From Aliidiomarina maris (GTDB lineage Bacteria > Pseudomonadota > Gammaproteobacteria > Enterobacterales > Alteromonadaceae), in the NCBI RefSeq assembly GCF_003987335.1, contig NZ_PIPK01000007.1:62001-126000 (forward strand): DNA of 64,000 nucleotides, given 5' to 3'. How positions within the stretch are numbered: the first letter of the stretch is position 1; every line of letters starts with the position of its first letter. Below are positions 28,951 through 37,614 of the stretch, one piece after another. Made by a program: the position numbers and the translations under genes. The notes below the pieces were generated by a model that saw only the letters and a program-made list of their open reading frames with translations, searched no databases and had not been told where the DNA came from.

Positions 28951-29019
28951 TGATAGCAACTGTGCTTAAGCAATCATTGAACCGCTTAAGCCAATGTCTT
29001 GGACCAGAGGATTAAAAGC

Positions 29020-29646
29020 ATGACAAAGCCAGAACAACCTAACACTGAAGCCCAGACTGAGCAGGATCTAGAACAGCCAGTCGAGACTCAAGCCGACCAA
29101 GAAGCAGCCGCTGGCCAAGAACCTTCATCGCAAGGCGATGCGCTGGCACGTATTGGCGAGCTGGAAGCCGCGCTGGCTGCAGCGCAAGATGAAGTGCAAA
29201 GCCGCAAAGACGCCGCACTGCGTGCGGCGGCAGAAGCGGAAAATGTGCGCCGCAGAGCGGCTCAGGATGTGCAAAAAGCGCGTGATTTCGCGCTGGAAAA
29301 GTTCGCTGCCGAGCTACTTTCTGTAGTGGACAACTTAGAGCGTGCGTTGCAGTCCGTTGGCGATAGCAGCGACAGCCAAGAAGCTTTGGTCGCTGGGATT
29401 GAAATGACTCACAAGAGCTTTTTAAGCACGCTGGAAAAATTTGGTATTGCGTCCGTTGACCCACAAGGTCAACCGTTTAACCCAGAGCAGCATGAAGCCA
29501 TGGGTATGCAAGAGAGCGCTGAACACCCTGCGAATACGGTGTTAGCGGTATTGCAAAAAGGCTATGTGCTGAATGGTCGTTTACTACGTCCAGCGATGGT
29601 GATGGTATCGCGCGAGCCAAGCGCTGGCGTCGACACCACGGCCTAG
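29020..29646 (+). CDS. grpE: Nucleotide exchange factor GrpE
   Basis: Releases ADP from DnaK. 208 residues: an acidic, Gln/Glu-rich disordered N-terminus, the long helical stalk (AELEAAL onwards, ending [20 protein letters not shown]), and the C-terminal beta-wing with [19 protein letters not shown] at 29020 is used because GAGG lies 9 nt before it; a TTG seven codons upstream lacks such a site. Confidence 0.96.
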   Translation: MTKPEQPNTEAQTEQDLEQPVETQADQEAAAGQEPSSQGDALARIGELEAALAAAQDEVQSRKDAALRAAAEAENVRRRAAQDVQKARDFALEKFAAELLSVVDNLERALQSVGDSSDSQEALVAGIEMTHKSFLSTLEKFGIASVDPQGQPFNPEQHEAMGMQESAEHPANTVLAVLQKGYVLNGRLLRPAMVMVSREPSAGVDTTA

Positions 29647-29681
29647 ACATTCCAAGGTTGAAAAAAAAGTTTGGCTTAAAC

Positions 29682-29709
29682 CTTTAAAAATTTAGAACAA
29701 CCCTCATTA
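29682..29709 (+). promoter_or_regulatory. Candidate sigma-32 promoter of dnaK
   Basis: CTTTAA (29682-29687), 13-nt spacer, then CCCTCATTA (29701-29709): one mismatch to the heat-shock consensus in each half. It lies in the 167-nt grpE-dnaK gap, which otherwise shows no ORF. Confidence 0.45.
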
Positions 29710-29813
29710 AAAGGGTAACCAAAAATTTCGTCACGGTGAGCGCACGAAGCGCTTGAGTAAGATAGCAGCATTGGCTCACCGCAACACCGAGTTAACAGGA
29801 ATTGGAGCATATC

Positions 29814-31745
29814 ATGGGTAAAATTATTGGTATTGATTTAGGTACAACAAACTCTTGCGTGGCTGTACTTGACGGCGATAAAGCGCGCGTCATTGAAAAC
29901 GCTGAAGGCGATCGCACAACCCCTTCAATTGTTGCATTTACCCAAGACGGCGAAACCTTAGTAGGCTCACCTGCTAAGCGTCAGGCAGTGACAAACCCTA
30001 AAAATACATTGTTCGCGATCAAGCGTTTAATCGGCCGTCGTTTTGAAGACGAAGAAGTGCAGCGCGATATCGGCATCATGCCATTTGGTATCGTCAAAGC
30101 CGACAATGGCGATGCTTGGGTTGAAGTCAAAGGTGAAAAGAAAGCACCACCGCAGATTTCAGCTGAAGTCTTGAAGAAAATGAAGAAAACCGCTGAAGAT
30201 TACTTGGGCGAAACAGTGACCGAAGCCGTTATCACTGTGCCTGCGTACTTTAACGATGCTCAGCGTCAGGCAACCAAAGATGCAGGCCGAATTGCTGGCT
30301 TAGATGTAAAGCGCATCATTAACGAGCCTACCGCAGCGGCGCTTGCTTATGGTATGGACCGTAAGAAAGGCGACAATGTGATTGCGGTTTACGACTTAGG
30401 TGGCGGTACTTTTGATATTTCAATTATCGAAATTGACGAAGTTGAAGGCGAACACACCTTTGAGGTACTTGCAACCAATGGTGATACTCACCTCGGTGGT
30501 GAAGACTTTGATAACCGTGTTATCAACTACTTGGTTGAGCAGTTCCAAAAAGACCAAGGCATTGATTTACGCAAAGATCCGTTGGCGATGCAGCGTCTGA
30601 AAGAAGCTGGTGAGAAAGCTAAAATTGAGCTTTCATCTGCGCAACAGACCGAAGTTAACTTGCCTTACATCACTGCAGATGGTTCAGGTCCTAAGCACTT
30701 GGCAATTAAATTAACCCGCTCAAAGCTTGAGTCGTTGGTTGACGACCTAGTGCAAAAGTCACTTGAGCCTCTACGTCAGGCATTAGCAGACGCCGACCTT
30801 AAAGTGGGTGACGTCGATGACATTATCTTGGTTGGTGGTCAAACCCGGATGCCGAAAGTTCAAGAAGTTGTGACTGACTTCTTCGGCAAAGCGCCACGCA
30901 AAGATGTGAACCCAGATGAAGCGGTTGCTGTTGGTGCTGCGGTTCAGGCTGGTGTTTTGGCTGGTGACGTGAAAGATGTATTGTTGCTTGACGTGTGCCC
31001 ACTGTCACTTGGTATCGAAACCATGGGCGGTGTGATGACTAAGTTGATTGAGAAGAACACGACGATTCCGACCAAGCAGTCGCAAACTTTCTCAACGGCA
31101 GAAGACAATCAGTCAGCAGTAACAATTCACGTACTGCAGGGTGAGCGTAAGCGCTCAGCGGACAACAAGTCATTGGGCCAATTCAACCTTGAAGGTATTC
31201 GCTCTGCAATGCGCGGACAGCCGCAAATTGAAGTGACCTTTGATATTGATGCCGACGGTATTTTGAATGTGTCTGCGAAAGATAAAGACACCGGCAAAGA
31301 GCAGAAGATCACCATCAAAGCGTCATCGGGTCTAAGTGACGATGAAGTAGAAAAAATGGTACGTGACGCCGAAGCCCATGCTGAAGACGACAAGAAGTTT
31401 GAAGAAATGGTACAGGCTCGCAACCAAGCAGATGGCTTGATTCACGCTACGCGCAAGCAAATGGAAGAAGCTGGTGATGCATTGACAGACGCTGACAAAG
31501 CGCCAATTGATAGTGCCATCACTGAGCTTGAGTCAGCGATCAAAGAAGGCGATAAAGAAGCCATTGAAAGCAAGCAACAAGCGTTGATTGAAGCATCAGC
31601 GAAGTTGATGGAAATTGCACAGCAAAAAGCACAGCAAGGCGCAGCAGATGCCGGCGCTGATGCAAATAACAGTGCCGCAAACAATGCTGCCGACGACGTT
31701 GTCGATGCAGAGTTTGAAGAAGTGAAAGACGACGAGAAAAAGTAA
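29814..31745 (+). CDS. dnaK: Chaperone DnaK (Hsp70)
   Basis: ATP-dependent chaperone. 643 residues; the nucleotide-binding domain starts [17 protein letters not shown] with further phosphate loops ([25 protein letters not shown]), then the [11 protein letters not shown] linker region, a beta substrate-binding domain, a helical lid, and an acidic C-terminus ([11 protein letters not shown]). ATG at 29814 has GGAG five nt upstream and removes four residues of a TTG alternative. Confidence 0.98.
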   Translation: MGKIIGIDLGTTNSCVAVLDGDKARVIENAEGDRTTPSIVAFTQDGETLVGSPAKRQAVTNPKNTLFAIKRLIGRRFEDEEVQRDIGIMPFGIVKADNGDAWVEVKGEKKAPPQISAEVLKKMKKTAEDYLGETVTEAVITVPAYFNDAQRQATKDAGRIAGLDVKRIINEPTAAALAYGMDRKKGDNVIAVYDLGGGTFDISIIEIDEVEGEHTFEVLATNGDTHLGGEDFDNRVINYLVEQFQKDQGIDLRKDPLAMQRLKEAGEKAKIELSSAQQTEVNLPYITADGSGPKHLAIKLTRSKLESLVDDLVQKSLEPLRQALADADLKVGDVDDIILVGGQTRMPKVQEVVTDFFGKAPRKDVNPDEAVAVGAAVQAGVLAGDVKDVLLLDVCPLSLGIETMGGVMTKLIEKNTTIPTKQSQTFSTAEDNQSAVTIHVLQGERKRSADNKSLGQFNLEGIRSAMRGQPQIEVTFDIDADGILNVSAKDKDTGKEQKITIKASSGLSDDEVEKMVRDAEAHAEDDKKFEEMVQARNQADGLIHATRKQMEEAGDALTDADKAPIDSAITELESAIKEGDKEAIESKQQALIEASAKLMEIAQQKAQQGAADAGADANNSAANNAADDVVDAEFEEVKDDEKK

Positions 31746-31772
31746 GTCGACACTGGTAACTCACTTCCTCAG

Positions 31773-31802
31773 CACGGGCGTTGACGTAAGGCATCGCCCG
31801 TG
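31773..31802 (+). other. dnaK-dnaJ intercistronic hairpin
   Basis: CACGGGCG (31773-31780) pairs with CGCCCGTG (31795-31802), followed by TGTTTGTTTG. It may partly terminate transcription or protect the dnaK end of the mRNA, giving more DnaK than DnaJ. Confidence 0.5.
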
Positions 31803-31844
31803 TGTTTGTTTGCAGACATTAAGTAATCTAGAGAAGACGTAGCT

Positions 31845-32996
31845 ATGGCAAAAGCGGATTATTATGAAATTCTTGGGGTCGCCAAAGACGCCAATGAACG
31901 TGATATTAAAAAAGCCTACAAACGTATGGCGATGAAATATCACCCTGATCGCACCAAAGGTGACAAAGACCTTGAGGCCAAATTCAAAGATGTGAAAGAA
32001 GCCTATGAGGTATTAATTGACCCAGCTAAGCGTCAGGCGTATGACCAATATGGCCATGCTGCGTTTGATCAGTCACGCGGCGGCTTCGGTGGCGCTGGCG
32101 GCGGCGCAGGCGGTGCCGATTTTTCTGATATCTTCGGTGATGTATTTGGTGATATTTTCGGCGGTGGACGTCGCGGTGGCGGTGGACAGCGCGCAGCGCG
32201 TGGTGCCGACTTGCGCTATAACCTTGAAATGTCACTCGAAGAAGCGGTGCGTGGAAAGCAAGTTGACTTAAAGATCCCAACCTTAGCTGAATGTACTGAC
32301 TGTGATGGCAGCGGTGCAGCGAAAGGTTCGAAGGCGGAAACTTGTGACTATTGCCATGGTGCGGGTCAGATCCAAATGCGTCAGGGCTTCTTTGCGGTGC
32401 AGCAAACCTGTCCGCAATGTGGTGGCCGCGGTAAAGTGATTAAGAACCCATGTCGTAGTTGCCATGGCGAAGGCCGGGTGGAACGCACTAAAACTTTGAA
32501 TGTGAAGATTCCAGCTGGCGTTGACACCGGTGATCGCATTCGCCTTGCTGGTGAGGGTGAAGCGGGTGAGCAGGGCGCTCCTGCAGGCGATTTATATGTT
32601 CAGGTGCATGTGCGTGAGCATGATATTTTCAAGCGCGATGGTAGCAATCTGTTCTGCGAGGTGCCGATTAGCTTTACCCATGCAGCCTTAGGCGGTGAAG
32701 TAGAAGTACCGACGTTAGATGGCAAAGTGAAGCTAAAAATCCCAGCTGAGACTCAAACTGGCCGTATGTTCCGCTTACGTGGCAAAGGTGTTAAATCGGT
32801 GCGCAACGGCGTAACCGGCGACCTGATTTGTAAAGCAGTGGTGGAAACCCCGGTCAATTTGTCAGAGCAGCAGCGCAACTTGCTGCGTAGCTTAGACGAA
32901 TCAATGGGCCAGGGCGATGAGGCGGCTAAGTATCGTCCGAAAGAACGCGGGTTCTTCGACGGTGTGAAAAAGTTTTTTGACGATTTGACGAAGTAA
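31845..32996 (+). CDS. dnaJ: Chaperone DnaJ (Hsp40)
   Basis: Co-chaperone that loads substrates on DnaK and triggers its ATPase. 383 residues: J domain with HPD at 33-35, Gly/Phe-rich region at about 78-118, four zinc-binding CxxCxGxG motifs beginning at Cys150, Cys167, Cys189 and Cys203, then two beta-barrel substrate domains and a C-terminal dimerisation region. Ninety-nine nt after dnaK. Confidence 0.98.
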   Translation: MAKADYYEILGVAKDANERDIKKAYKRMAMKYHPDRTKGDKDLEAKFKDVKEAYEVLIDPAKRQAYDQYGHAAFDQSRGGFGGAGGGAGGADFSDIFGDVFGDIFGGGRRGGGGQRAARGADLRYNLEMSLEEAVRGKQVDLKIPTLAECTDCDGSGAAKGSKAETCDYCHGAGQIQMRQGFFAVQQTCPQCGGRGKVIKNPCRSCHGEGRVERTKTLNVKIPAGVDTGDRIRLAGEGEAGEQGAPAGDLYVQVHVREHDIFKRDGSNLFCEVPISFTHAALGGEVEVPTLDGKVKLKIPAETQTGRMFRLRGKGVKSVRNGVTGDLICKAVVETPVNLSEQQRNLLRSLDESMGQGDEAAKYRPKERGFFDGVKKFFDDLTK

Positions 32997-33014
32997 AAAG
33001 TCGATTAATTCGGT

Positions 33015-33046
33015 CAAAAAGGAGTGCTTAAGCGCTCCTTTTTTGT
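33015..33046 (+). terminator. Terminator after dnaJ
   Basis: GGAGTGC (33021-33027), loop TTAA, GCGCTCC (33032-33038), six T. Confidence 0.88.
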
Positions 33047-33157
33047 TAATAGTGTTCTATCATGTTAGTAAAGCAAATGTGCAAGTATGTGTATGTTTGC
33101 TAACCGATAACAGACGCTCGGCTGCTTCCACATGCAGCGTAAATTGATAGGTGTAAA

Positions 33158-34000
33158 ATGAAACGACTAGTAAAAACCATTGCGATGGCCGCCATTGCGC
33201 TGAGCGTTGTCAGCGCTTGCAGCACTTCGCCGACCGGGCGTAATCAGCTTAATTTACTACCGGCTTCACAGCTCGACCAAATGGGCGCTGAATCCTGGAA
33301 CCAAATCAAAGGCCAAGAGAAAATTTTGCAAGACGCTGAGGCGCAAGCCTATGTGGCTTGTATCACCAATGCAATCGCGGAAGTTGTACCTGAGCGCTAC
33401 CATCGTGACAATTGGGAATTTGAAATTTTTGACTCCGAAACCATTAATGCTTTCGCACTGCCAGGTGGCTACCTTGGGGTGTATGTAGGCATGATCCGCT
33501 TGGCTGAGAACCAACATCAACTTGCTGCGGTGATGGGTCACGAAATTGGCCACGTAATGGCAGAGCACAGTAACGAGCGTGTCTCGCAAAACCTGATTTT
33601 AACGGGGGCTTTAGTCGGGACCGACTTGGCGTTTTCAAACCGTTCGGCGTCGCAGCGCGCGATGATCATGGCCGCTGTCGGGGTGGGTGCTCAGGTTGGT
33701 TACATGTTGCCGTTCAGTCGTCGGCATGAATCAGAAGCGGATGAAATAGGCATGGATTTAATGGCGCGCGCAGGGTTTGACCCGCGCCAAGCGCCTAAGT
33801 TGTGGGAAAACATGCAAAGCTTAGGTGGCGGTGGCGGACCTGAATTTTTATCAACGCACCCGTCACCAAGCTCGCGTATCCGTGATTTAACTAATCAGTT
33901 GCCTGACGCGATGCCGTTATACGAGGCGCGCAGCAGTCAAGGTAATTTACCGCAATGCCGCCGTCCTGCTTGGGCCAATGAGCGCCCTCAACAAAGCTAA
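33158..34000 (+). CDS. M48 family metalloprotease lipoprotein
   Basis: 280 residues. Signal peptide ends in VSAC with lipidated Cys21. The gluzincin site is HEIGH at 128-132, third ligand within ESEAD at 191-195. A conserved TINAFALPGGYLGVYVGM segment precedes the site, as in periplasmic M48 proteases of the LoiP (YggG) type that degrade damaged outer-membrane proteins. Pathway role here is inferred from family. It sits in its own unit after the dnaJ terminator; ATG start with a weak Shine-Dalgarno (AGGTG). Confidence 0.9.
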   Translation: MKRLVKTIAMAAIALSVVSACSTSPTGRNQLNLLPASQLDQMGAESWNQIKGQEKILQDAEAQAYVACITNAIAEVVPERYHRDNWEFEIFDSETINAFALPGGYLGVYVGMIRLAENQHQLAAVMGHEIGHVMAEHSNERVSQNLILTGALVGTDLAFSNRSASQRAMIMAAVGVGAQVGYMLPFSRRHESEADEIGMDLMARAGFDPRQAPKLWENMQSLGGGGGPEFLSTHPSPSSRIRDLTNQLPDAMPLYEARSSQGNLPQCRRPAWANERPQQS

Positions 34001-34048
34001 TAAGTCATGCTTTTTTGATATAAACCATAGCAAAACAGACTTGTTACC

Positions 34049-34082
34049 CAACCGCTACTTGACCTAAGGTAGCGGTTTTTGT
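34049..34082 (+). terminator. Terminator after the M48 protease gene
   Basis: ACCGCTAC (34051-34058) and GTAGCGGT (34069-34076), ten-nt loop, then TTTTT. Confidence 0.85.
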
Positions 34083-34127
34083 ATCTAAGCGCAGAATAAT
34101 ATTTCAGGCGTTGTTTTAGGAGTGGGT

Positions 34128-35381
34128 ATGCTCAAAGCTTGGTTCGCGATTCCGTTTTGGCAACGAGTGCTAGGTGCCTTTGTTTTAGGCGCTCTGTTAG
34201 GTGTTGTGCATGCGGACACTGCAGTGGCTATGCAACCATTAGGTCAGCTATTTATAAACGCCATTCAAATGCTGGTGGTGCCACTGATTTTTTGCGCCAT
34301 TGTGAGTGCTATCACCAGCTTACAGGCACAGCAAAATATTAAGCGTTTGGCACTTAAAACGGTCGGCTTGTTTTTATTCACTGCGTGGATAGCAAGCTTG
34401 ATTGGTTTGAGCGTCGGTAGTTTTATCGATATGGCACCTGCGGTCGAATTGAGTGCGAGCAGTGTCCCAGAGCGCGACATTCCACCTTTTTCCCAAGTTT
34501 TGTTGAATATCATCCCAACCAACCCGTTTGCGGCCATGGTAGAGGGGCGGGTGCTACAAATTCTGCTGTTTGCAGCTCTGGTTGGTATTGCAATTAACCA
34601 ACTTAAAGACAAGGCCGAACCGGCGCGTGCGTTTTTTAAATCAGGTGCAGAGGTTATGTTCCAGATAACGCGCATGGTGCTTGAACTCACCCCAATTGGG
34701 GTGTTTGGCCTGATGGCCTGGATGGTGGGTAGCCATGGTTTGGAAACCTTGCTGCCATTGGGTAAATTTATTCTCGCTATCTACATTGCCTGTATCATTC
34801 ACATCGTGGTGACCTATGGCCTGCTGGTGCGTTATGGCGCGAAATTTAGTCCGTGGCAATTTTTCAAGGCGATCATGCCGACACAACTGGTCGCTTATAC
34901 CACGTCAAGTAGCTATGGCACCTTACCGTCTACCTACCGCACCACCACCGAGCGGCTGGGTGTGAATAAAGATTATGCGAGTTTTTCGTTGCCCCTTGGC
35001 GCCACTATCAATATGGACGGTTGTGGCGGGATTTATCCGGCGATTGCAGCGATATTTATTGCGCACTTGTACGGCATTCCGTTGGGCTTGACTGAGTATG
35101 CAGTGATTATGGTCACAGCGACGATCGCTGCGGTAGGTACTGCAGGTGTACCAGGCTCAGCGATGGTGATGTTGACGGTGACCTTAACTGCGGTTGGCTT
35201 ACCACTTGAGGGTATTGCCTTTATTGCCGCGGTGGACCGGATCATTGATATGATGCGTACTGCGACCAATGTAACAGGCGATATGGTGGTGACATCGGTG
35301 GTGGCACGCTCGGAAAACATGATTGACGATACACAAGCGACGCTTGACCAGCCAGATGCGACCACGGCACAGCGCGCTTAG
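34128..35381 (+). CDS. Dicarboxylate/amino acid:cation symporter
   Basis: 417-residue member of the SDF (GltP/DctA) transporter family, moving an acidic amino acid or dicarboxylate with Na+ or H+. About eight helices plus two re-entrant hairpins: HP1 SSSYGTLPST, HP2 GTAGVPGSAMVMLTVTL. The substrate helix has DRIIDMMRTATNVTGD. The cation motif, NMDGT in most relatives, reads NMDGC here, followed by GG. Start: ATG at 34128 with AGGAG five nt upstream; a GTG two codons earlier overlaps that site. Exact substrate cannot be set from sequence. Confidence 0.9.
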   Translation: MLKAWFAIPFWQRVLGAFVLGALLGVVHADTAVAMQPLGQLFINAIQMLVVPLIFCAIVSAITSLQAQQNIKRLALKTVGLFLFTAWIASLIGLSVGSFIDMAPAVELSASSVPERDIPPFSQVLLNIIPTNPFAAMVEGRVLQILLFAALVGIAINQLKDKAEPARAFFKSGAEVMFQITRMVLELTPIGVFGLMAWMVGSHGLETLLPLGKFILAIYIACIIHIVVTYGLLVRYGAKFSPWQFFKAIMPTQLVAYTTSSSYGTLPSTYRTTTERLGVNKDYASFSLPLGATINMDGCGGIYPAIAAIFIAHLYGIPLGLTEYAVIMVTATIAAVGTAGVPGSAMVMLTVTLTAVGLPLEGIAFIAAVDRIIDMMRTATNVTGDMVVTSVVARSENMIDDTQATLDQPDATTAQRA

Positions 35382-35410
35382 TGCTTGCATGAGTGAATCT
35401 TGCTACACTG

Positions 35411-35446
35411 CAAACGCGGCACTTTGAGGCCGCGTTTTGTTTTAGT
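35411..35446 (+). terminator. Terminator between the symporter gene and dapB
   Basis: AACGCGGC (35413-35420), loop ACTTTGAG, GCCGCGTT (35429-35436), then TTGTTTT. It ends only about 15 nt before the dapB start. Confidence 0.75.
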
Positions 35447-35460
35447 TTTGGGGAATAACA

Positions 35461-36273
35461 TTGAGTGAATTGAAGGTTGCTATCATCGGAGCTTCAGGGC
35501 GTATGGGCGCTCAGCTTATCGAATTAATGCTAGATCGTGATGACGTTACTCTGGTCGCAGCGGTCACCCATGCTGAATCGTCAGCGTTGGGACAAGACGT
35601 AGGCAGTCGACTGCATCGACCCACAGCCGGCGTTCAATTTAGCCACGACCTGATGGCTGCAGCCAAAGCCGCCGATGTACTCGTGGACTTTAGTTTACCT
35701 GCGGCATTAGCCGATAATCTGGCTGCTGCGGTACAGACCCAAACCCCGATTGTCGTATGCACCACCGGCTTGAATTCACGTCAACACGCCGACGTCGAGG
35801 CAGCCGCGGCAAAAGTGCCGGTATTGTATGCAGCAAACACCAGTTTGGGCGTTAACCTATTGCTTGCCTTAGTGCGCACCGCCAGTCAGGCCCTAGGTAG
35901 CAATTGCGATATTGAAATTCTAGAGGCACATCATACGGCTAAACGTGATGCCCCATCGGGTACTGCACTTGCATTGGGCGAAGCGGCCGCAGCAGGGCGC
36001 GGGCAGCAGCTAAAAGACGTGGCGGAATACCAGCGCAACCATCAGCATGACCCCTATAAAAAAGGCAGTATTGGCTTTGCCACCTTACGTGCTGGGGATA
36101 TTGTCGGCGAACATACGGTTTACCTGGTATGCGGCAGTGAGCGCTTAGAACTGACGCATCGGGTGGCTGGTCGTAAAACTTTTGCTGAAGGCGCTCTGAA
36201 CGCGGCACTGTGGCTGGCAAAGCAGACGCCAGGTTTTTACCACATGAAGCACGTTCTTGGGCTAGACGACTAA
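35461..36273 (+). CDS. dapB: 4-hydroxy-tetrahydrodipicolinate reductase
   Basis: NAD(P)H-dependent step to tetrahydrodipicolinate for lysine and meso-diaminopimelate (peptidoglycan). 270 residues; nucleotide loop GASGRMG at 10-16, catalytic EAHHTAKRDAPSGTA with His157/His158 and Lys161. TTG start supported by GGGG seven nt upstream and by alignment of the first strand (LKVAIIGASG). Stands before carAB, as in pseudomonads. Confidence 0.96.
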   Translation: MSELKVAIIGASGRMGAQLIELMLDRDDVTLVAAVTHAESSALGQDVGSRLHRPTAGVQFSHDLMAAAKAADVLVDFSLPAALADNLAAAVQTQTPIVVCTTGLNSRQHADVEAAAAKVPVLYAANTSLGVNLLLALVRTASQALGSNCDIEILEAHHTAKRDAPSGTALALGEAAAAGRGQQLKDVAEYQRNHQHDPYKKGSIGFATLRAGDIVGEHTVYLVCGSERLELTHRVAGRKTFAEGALNAALWLAKQTPGFYHMKHVLGLDD

Positions 36274-36365
36274 GGTCATTTTCTGTAGACTACGTCCAAT
36301 TTGCCGTCATCACTGTGAGTGCATGGGCGAAGATATAGCGAATAGCGAAAGACACAAGCATTTTC

Positions 36366-36409
36366 ATGCAAAACGGGGGAGTCATTGAGTTGATTTAACC
36401 CGTTTTTTT
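36366..36409 (+). promoter_or_regulatory. Terminator-like hairpin in the carA leader (possible attenuator)
   Basis: AACGGG (36372-36377) pairs with CCCGTT (36399-36404), with an inner AGTCA/TGATT stem, followed by a run of T. It ends about 17 nt before the carA start, inside the leader if carA has its own promoter in the 150-nt gap. A 10-codon frame (ATG at 36366 to TAA at 36398) overlaps the hairpin but has no Shine-Dalgarno. Confidence 0.55.
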
Positions 36410-36425
36410 ATGTTCGGAGGTTAAC

Positions 36426-37604
36426 TTGAGCATTCTTGCGAGACAAGCCGCGCGAAGAGCGATTCTGGTTCTCGCTGACGGCACTGTATTTCACGGCACT
36501 GCAATTGGCGCCAGTGGAAAAGCCGTTGGTGAAGTTGTTTTTAATACCGCCATGACAGGCTACCAAGAGATTTTGACCGACCCCTCCTATTCAGAACAAA
36601 TTGTCACCCTTACTTACCCCCATATTGGCAATTACGGTACCAACTCCGAAGACACCGAATCCGATAAAGTATGGGCCAAGGCATTGGTCATTAGAGATCT
36701 CCCCCTCCTCGCAAGTAACTTCCGCTCTCAGCAATCCCTCGATGAATATCTTAAAAGCCACAACGTGGTTGGCATCGCCGATATCGATACCCGTCGTTTG
36801 ACTAACGTTTTACGTAACAAAGGCGCGCAAAACGGATGCATCATTGCGTTTGGCGCCGACGCTGACGTTACAACAAGCGACAGCGAGCAAACCGCACTTG
36901 CGGCTGCTCAGGCATTCCCAGGCTTACAAGGCATGGATTTAGCGAAGCTGGCAAGTTGCACGGCGCCGCACTCATGGACGCAAACCAGCTGGCAGTTGGA
37001 AAGTGGCTACGGTGAGCAAACTCAGTCGCAATTTCATGTAGTTGCTTATGATTACGGCGTTAAACACAATATTTTACGCATGTTAGCAGACCGCGGTTGC
37101 CGTATTACGGTAGTGCCCGCGCAAACCAGCGCTGCTGACGTGCTGGCATTACAGCCAGACGGTATATTCTTATCGAATGGTCCAGGTGACCCCGCAGCTT
37201 GCGATTATGCCATCGAGGCCATTCGTGAGTTGCTTGAACATAATATCCCAATCTTTGGTATCTGCTTAGGCCATCAATTATTAGCCTTGGCGATGGGTGC
37301 GCGTACCACCAAGATGCCACATGGTCACCATGGGGCAAACCACCCGGTGTTAGACATCGCCAAAGGCGTGGTGATGATCACCAGTCAAAACCATGGTTTT
37401 GCGGTCGATGAGAAGAGCTTGCCAAGCCATTTGCAAGCGACGCACCGCTCGTTGTTTGACCAAACTTTGCAAGGTATACATGCCACCGATAAGCCCGCGT
37501 TTGGCTTCCAGGGGCACCCAGAGGCAAGCCCTGGCCCGCATGATGCTGCGCCATTGTTCGAGCATTTTATCGATTTGATGAAGACCCACCAAGCCAACCA
37601 ATAG
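36426..37604 (+). CDS. carA: Carbamoyl-phosphate synthase small subunit
   Basis: Glutaminase subunit that gives ammonia to CarB for carbamoyl phosphate, used in arginine and pyrimidine synthesis. 392 residues: N-terminal CPSase domain ([20 protein letters not shown]) and class-I glutamine amidotransferase with Cys280 (FGICLGHQ), His364 and Glu366 (GHPEASPG). TTG start backed by GGAGG five nt upstream; it gives a few extra N-terminal residues compared with E. coli CarA. Confidence 0.97.
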   Translation: MSILARQAARRAILVLADGTVFHGTAIGASGKAVGEVVFNTAMTGYQEILTDPSYSEQIVTLTYPHIGNYGTNSEDTESDKVWAKALVIRDLPLLASNFRSQQSLDEYLKSHNVVGIADIDTRRLTNVLRNKGAQNGCIIAFGADADVTTSDSEQTALAAAQAFPGLQGMDLAKLASCTAPHSWTQTSWQLESGYGEQTQSQFHVVAYDYGVKHNILRMLADRGCRITVVPAQTSAADVLALQPDGIFLSNGPGDPAACDYAIEAIRELLEHNIPIFGICLGHQLLALAMGARTTKMPHGHHGANHPVLDIAKGVVMITSQNHGFAVDEKSLPSHLQATHRSLFDQTLQGIHATDKPAFGFQGHPEASPGPHDAAPLFEHFIDLMKTHQANQ

Positions 37605-37614
37605 GAGCTGCTGA

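Noticed and set aside
36366..36398. Ten-codon frame MQNGGVIELI before carA as a leader peptide
   Set aside because: No Shine-Dalgarno and no run of Arg or other regulatory codons; kept only as part of the hairpin note.
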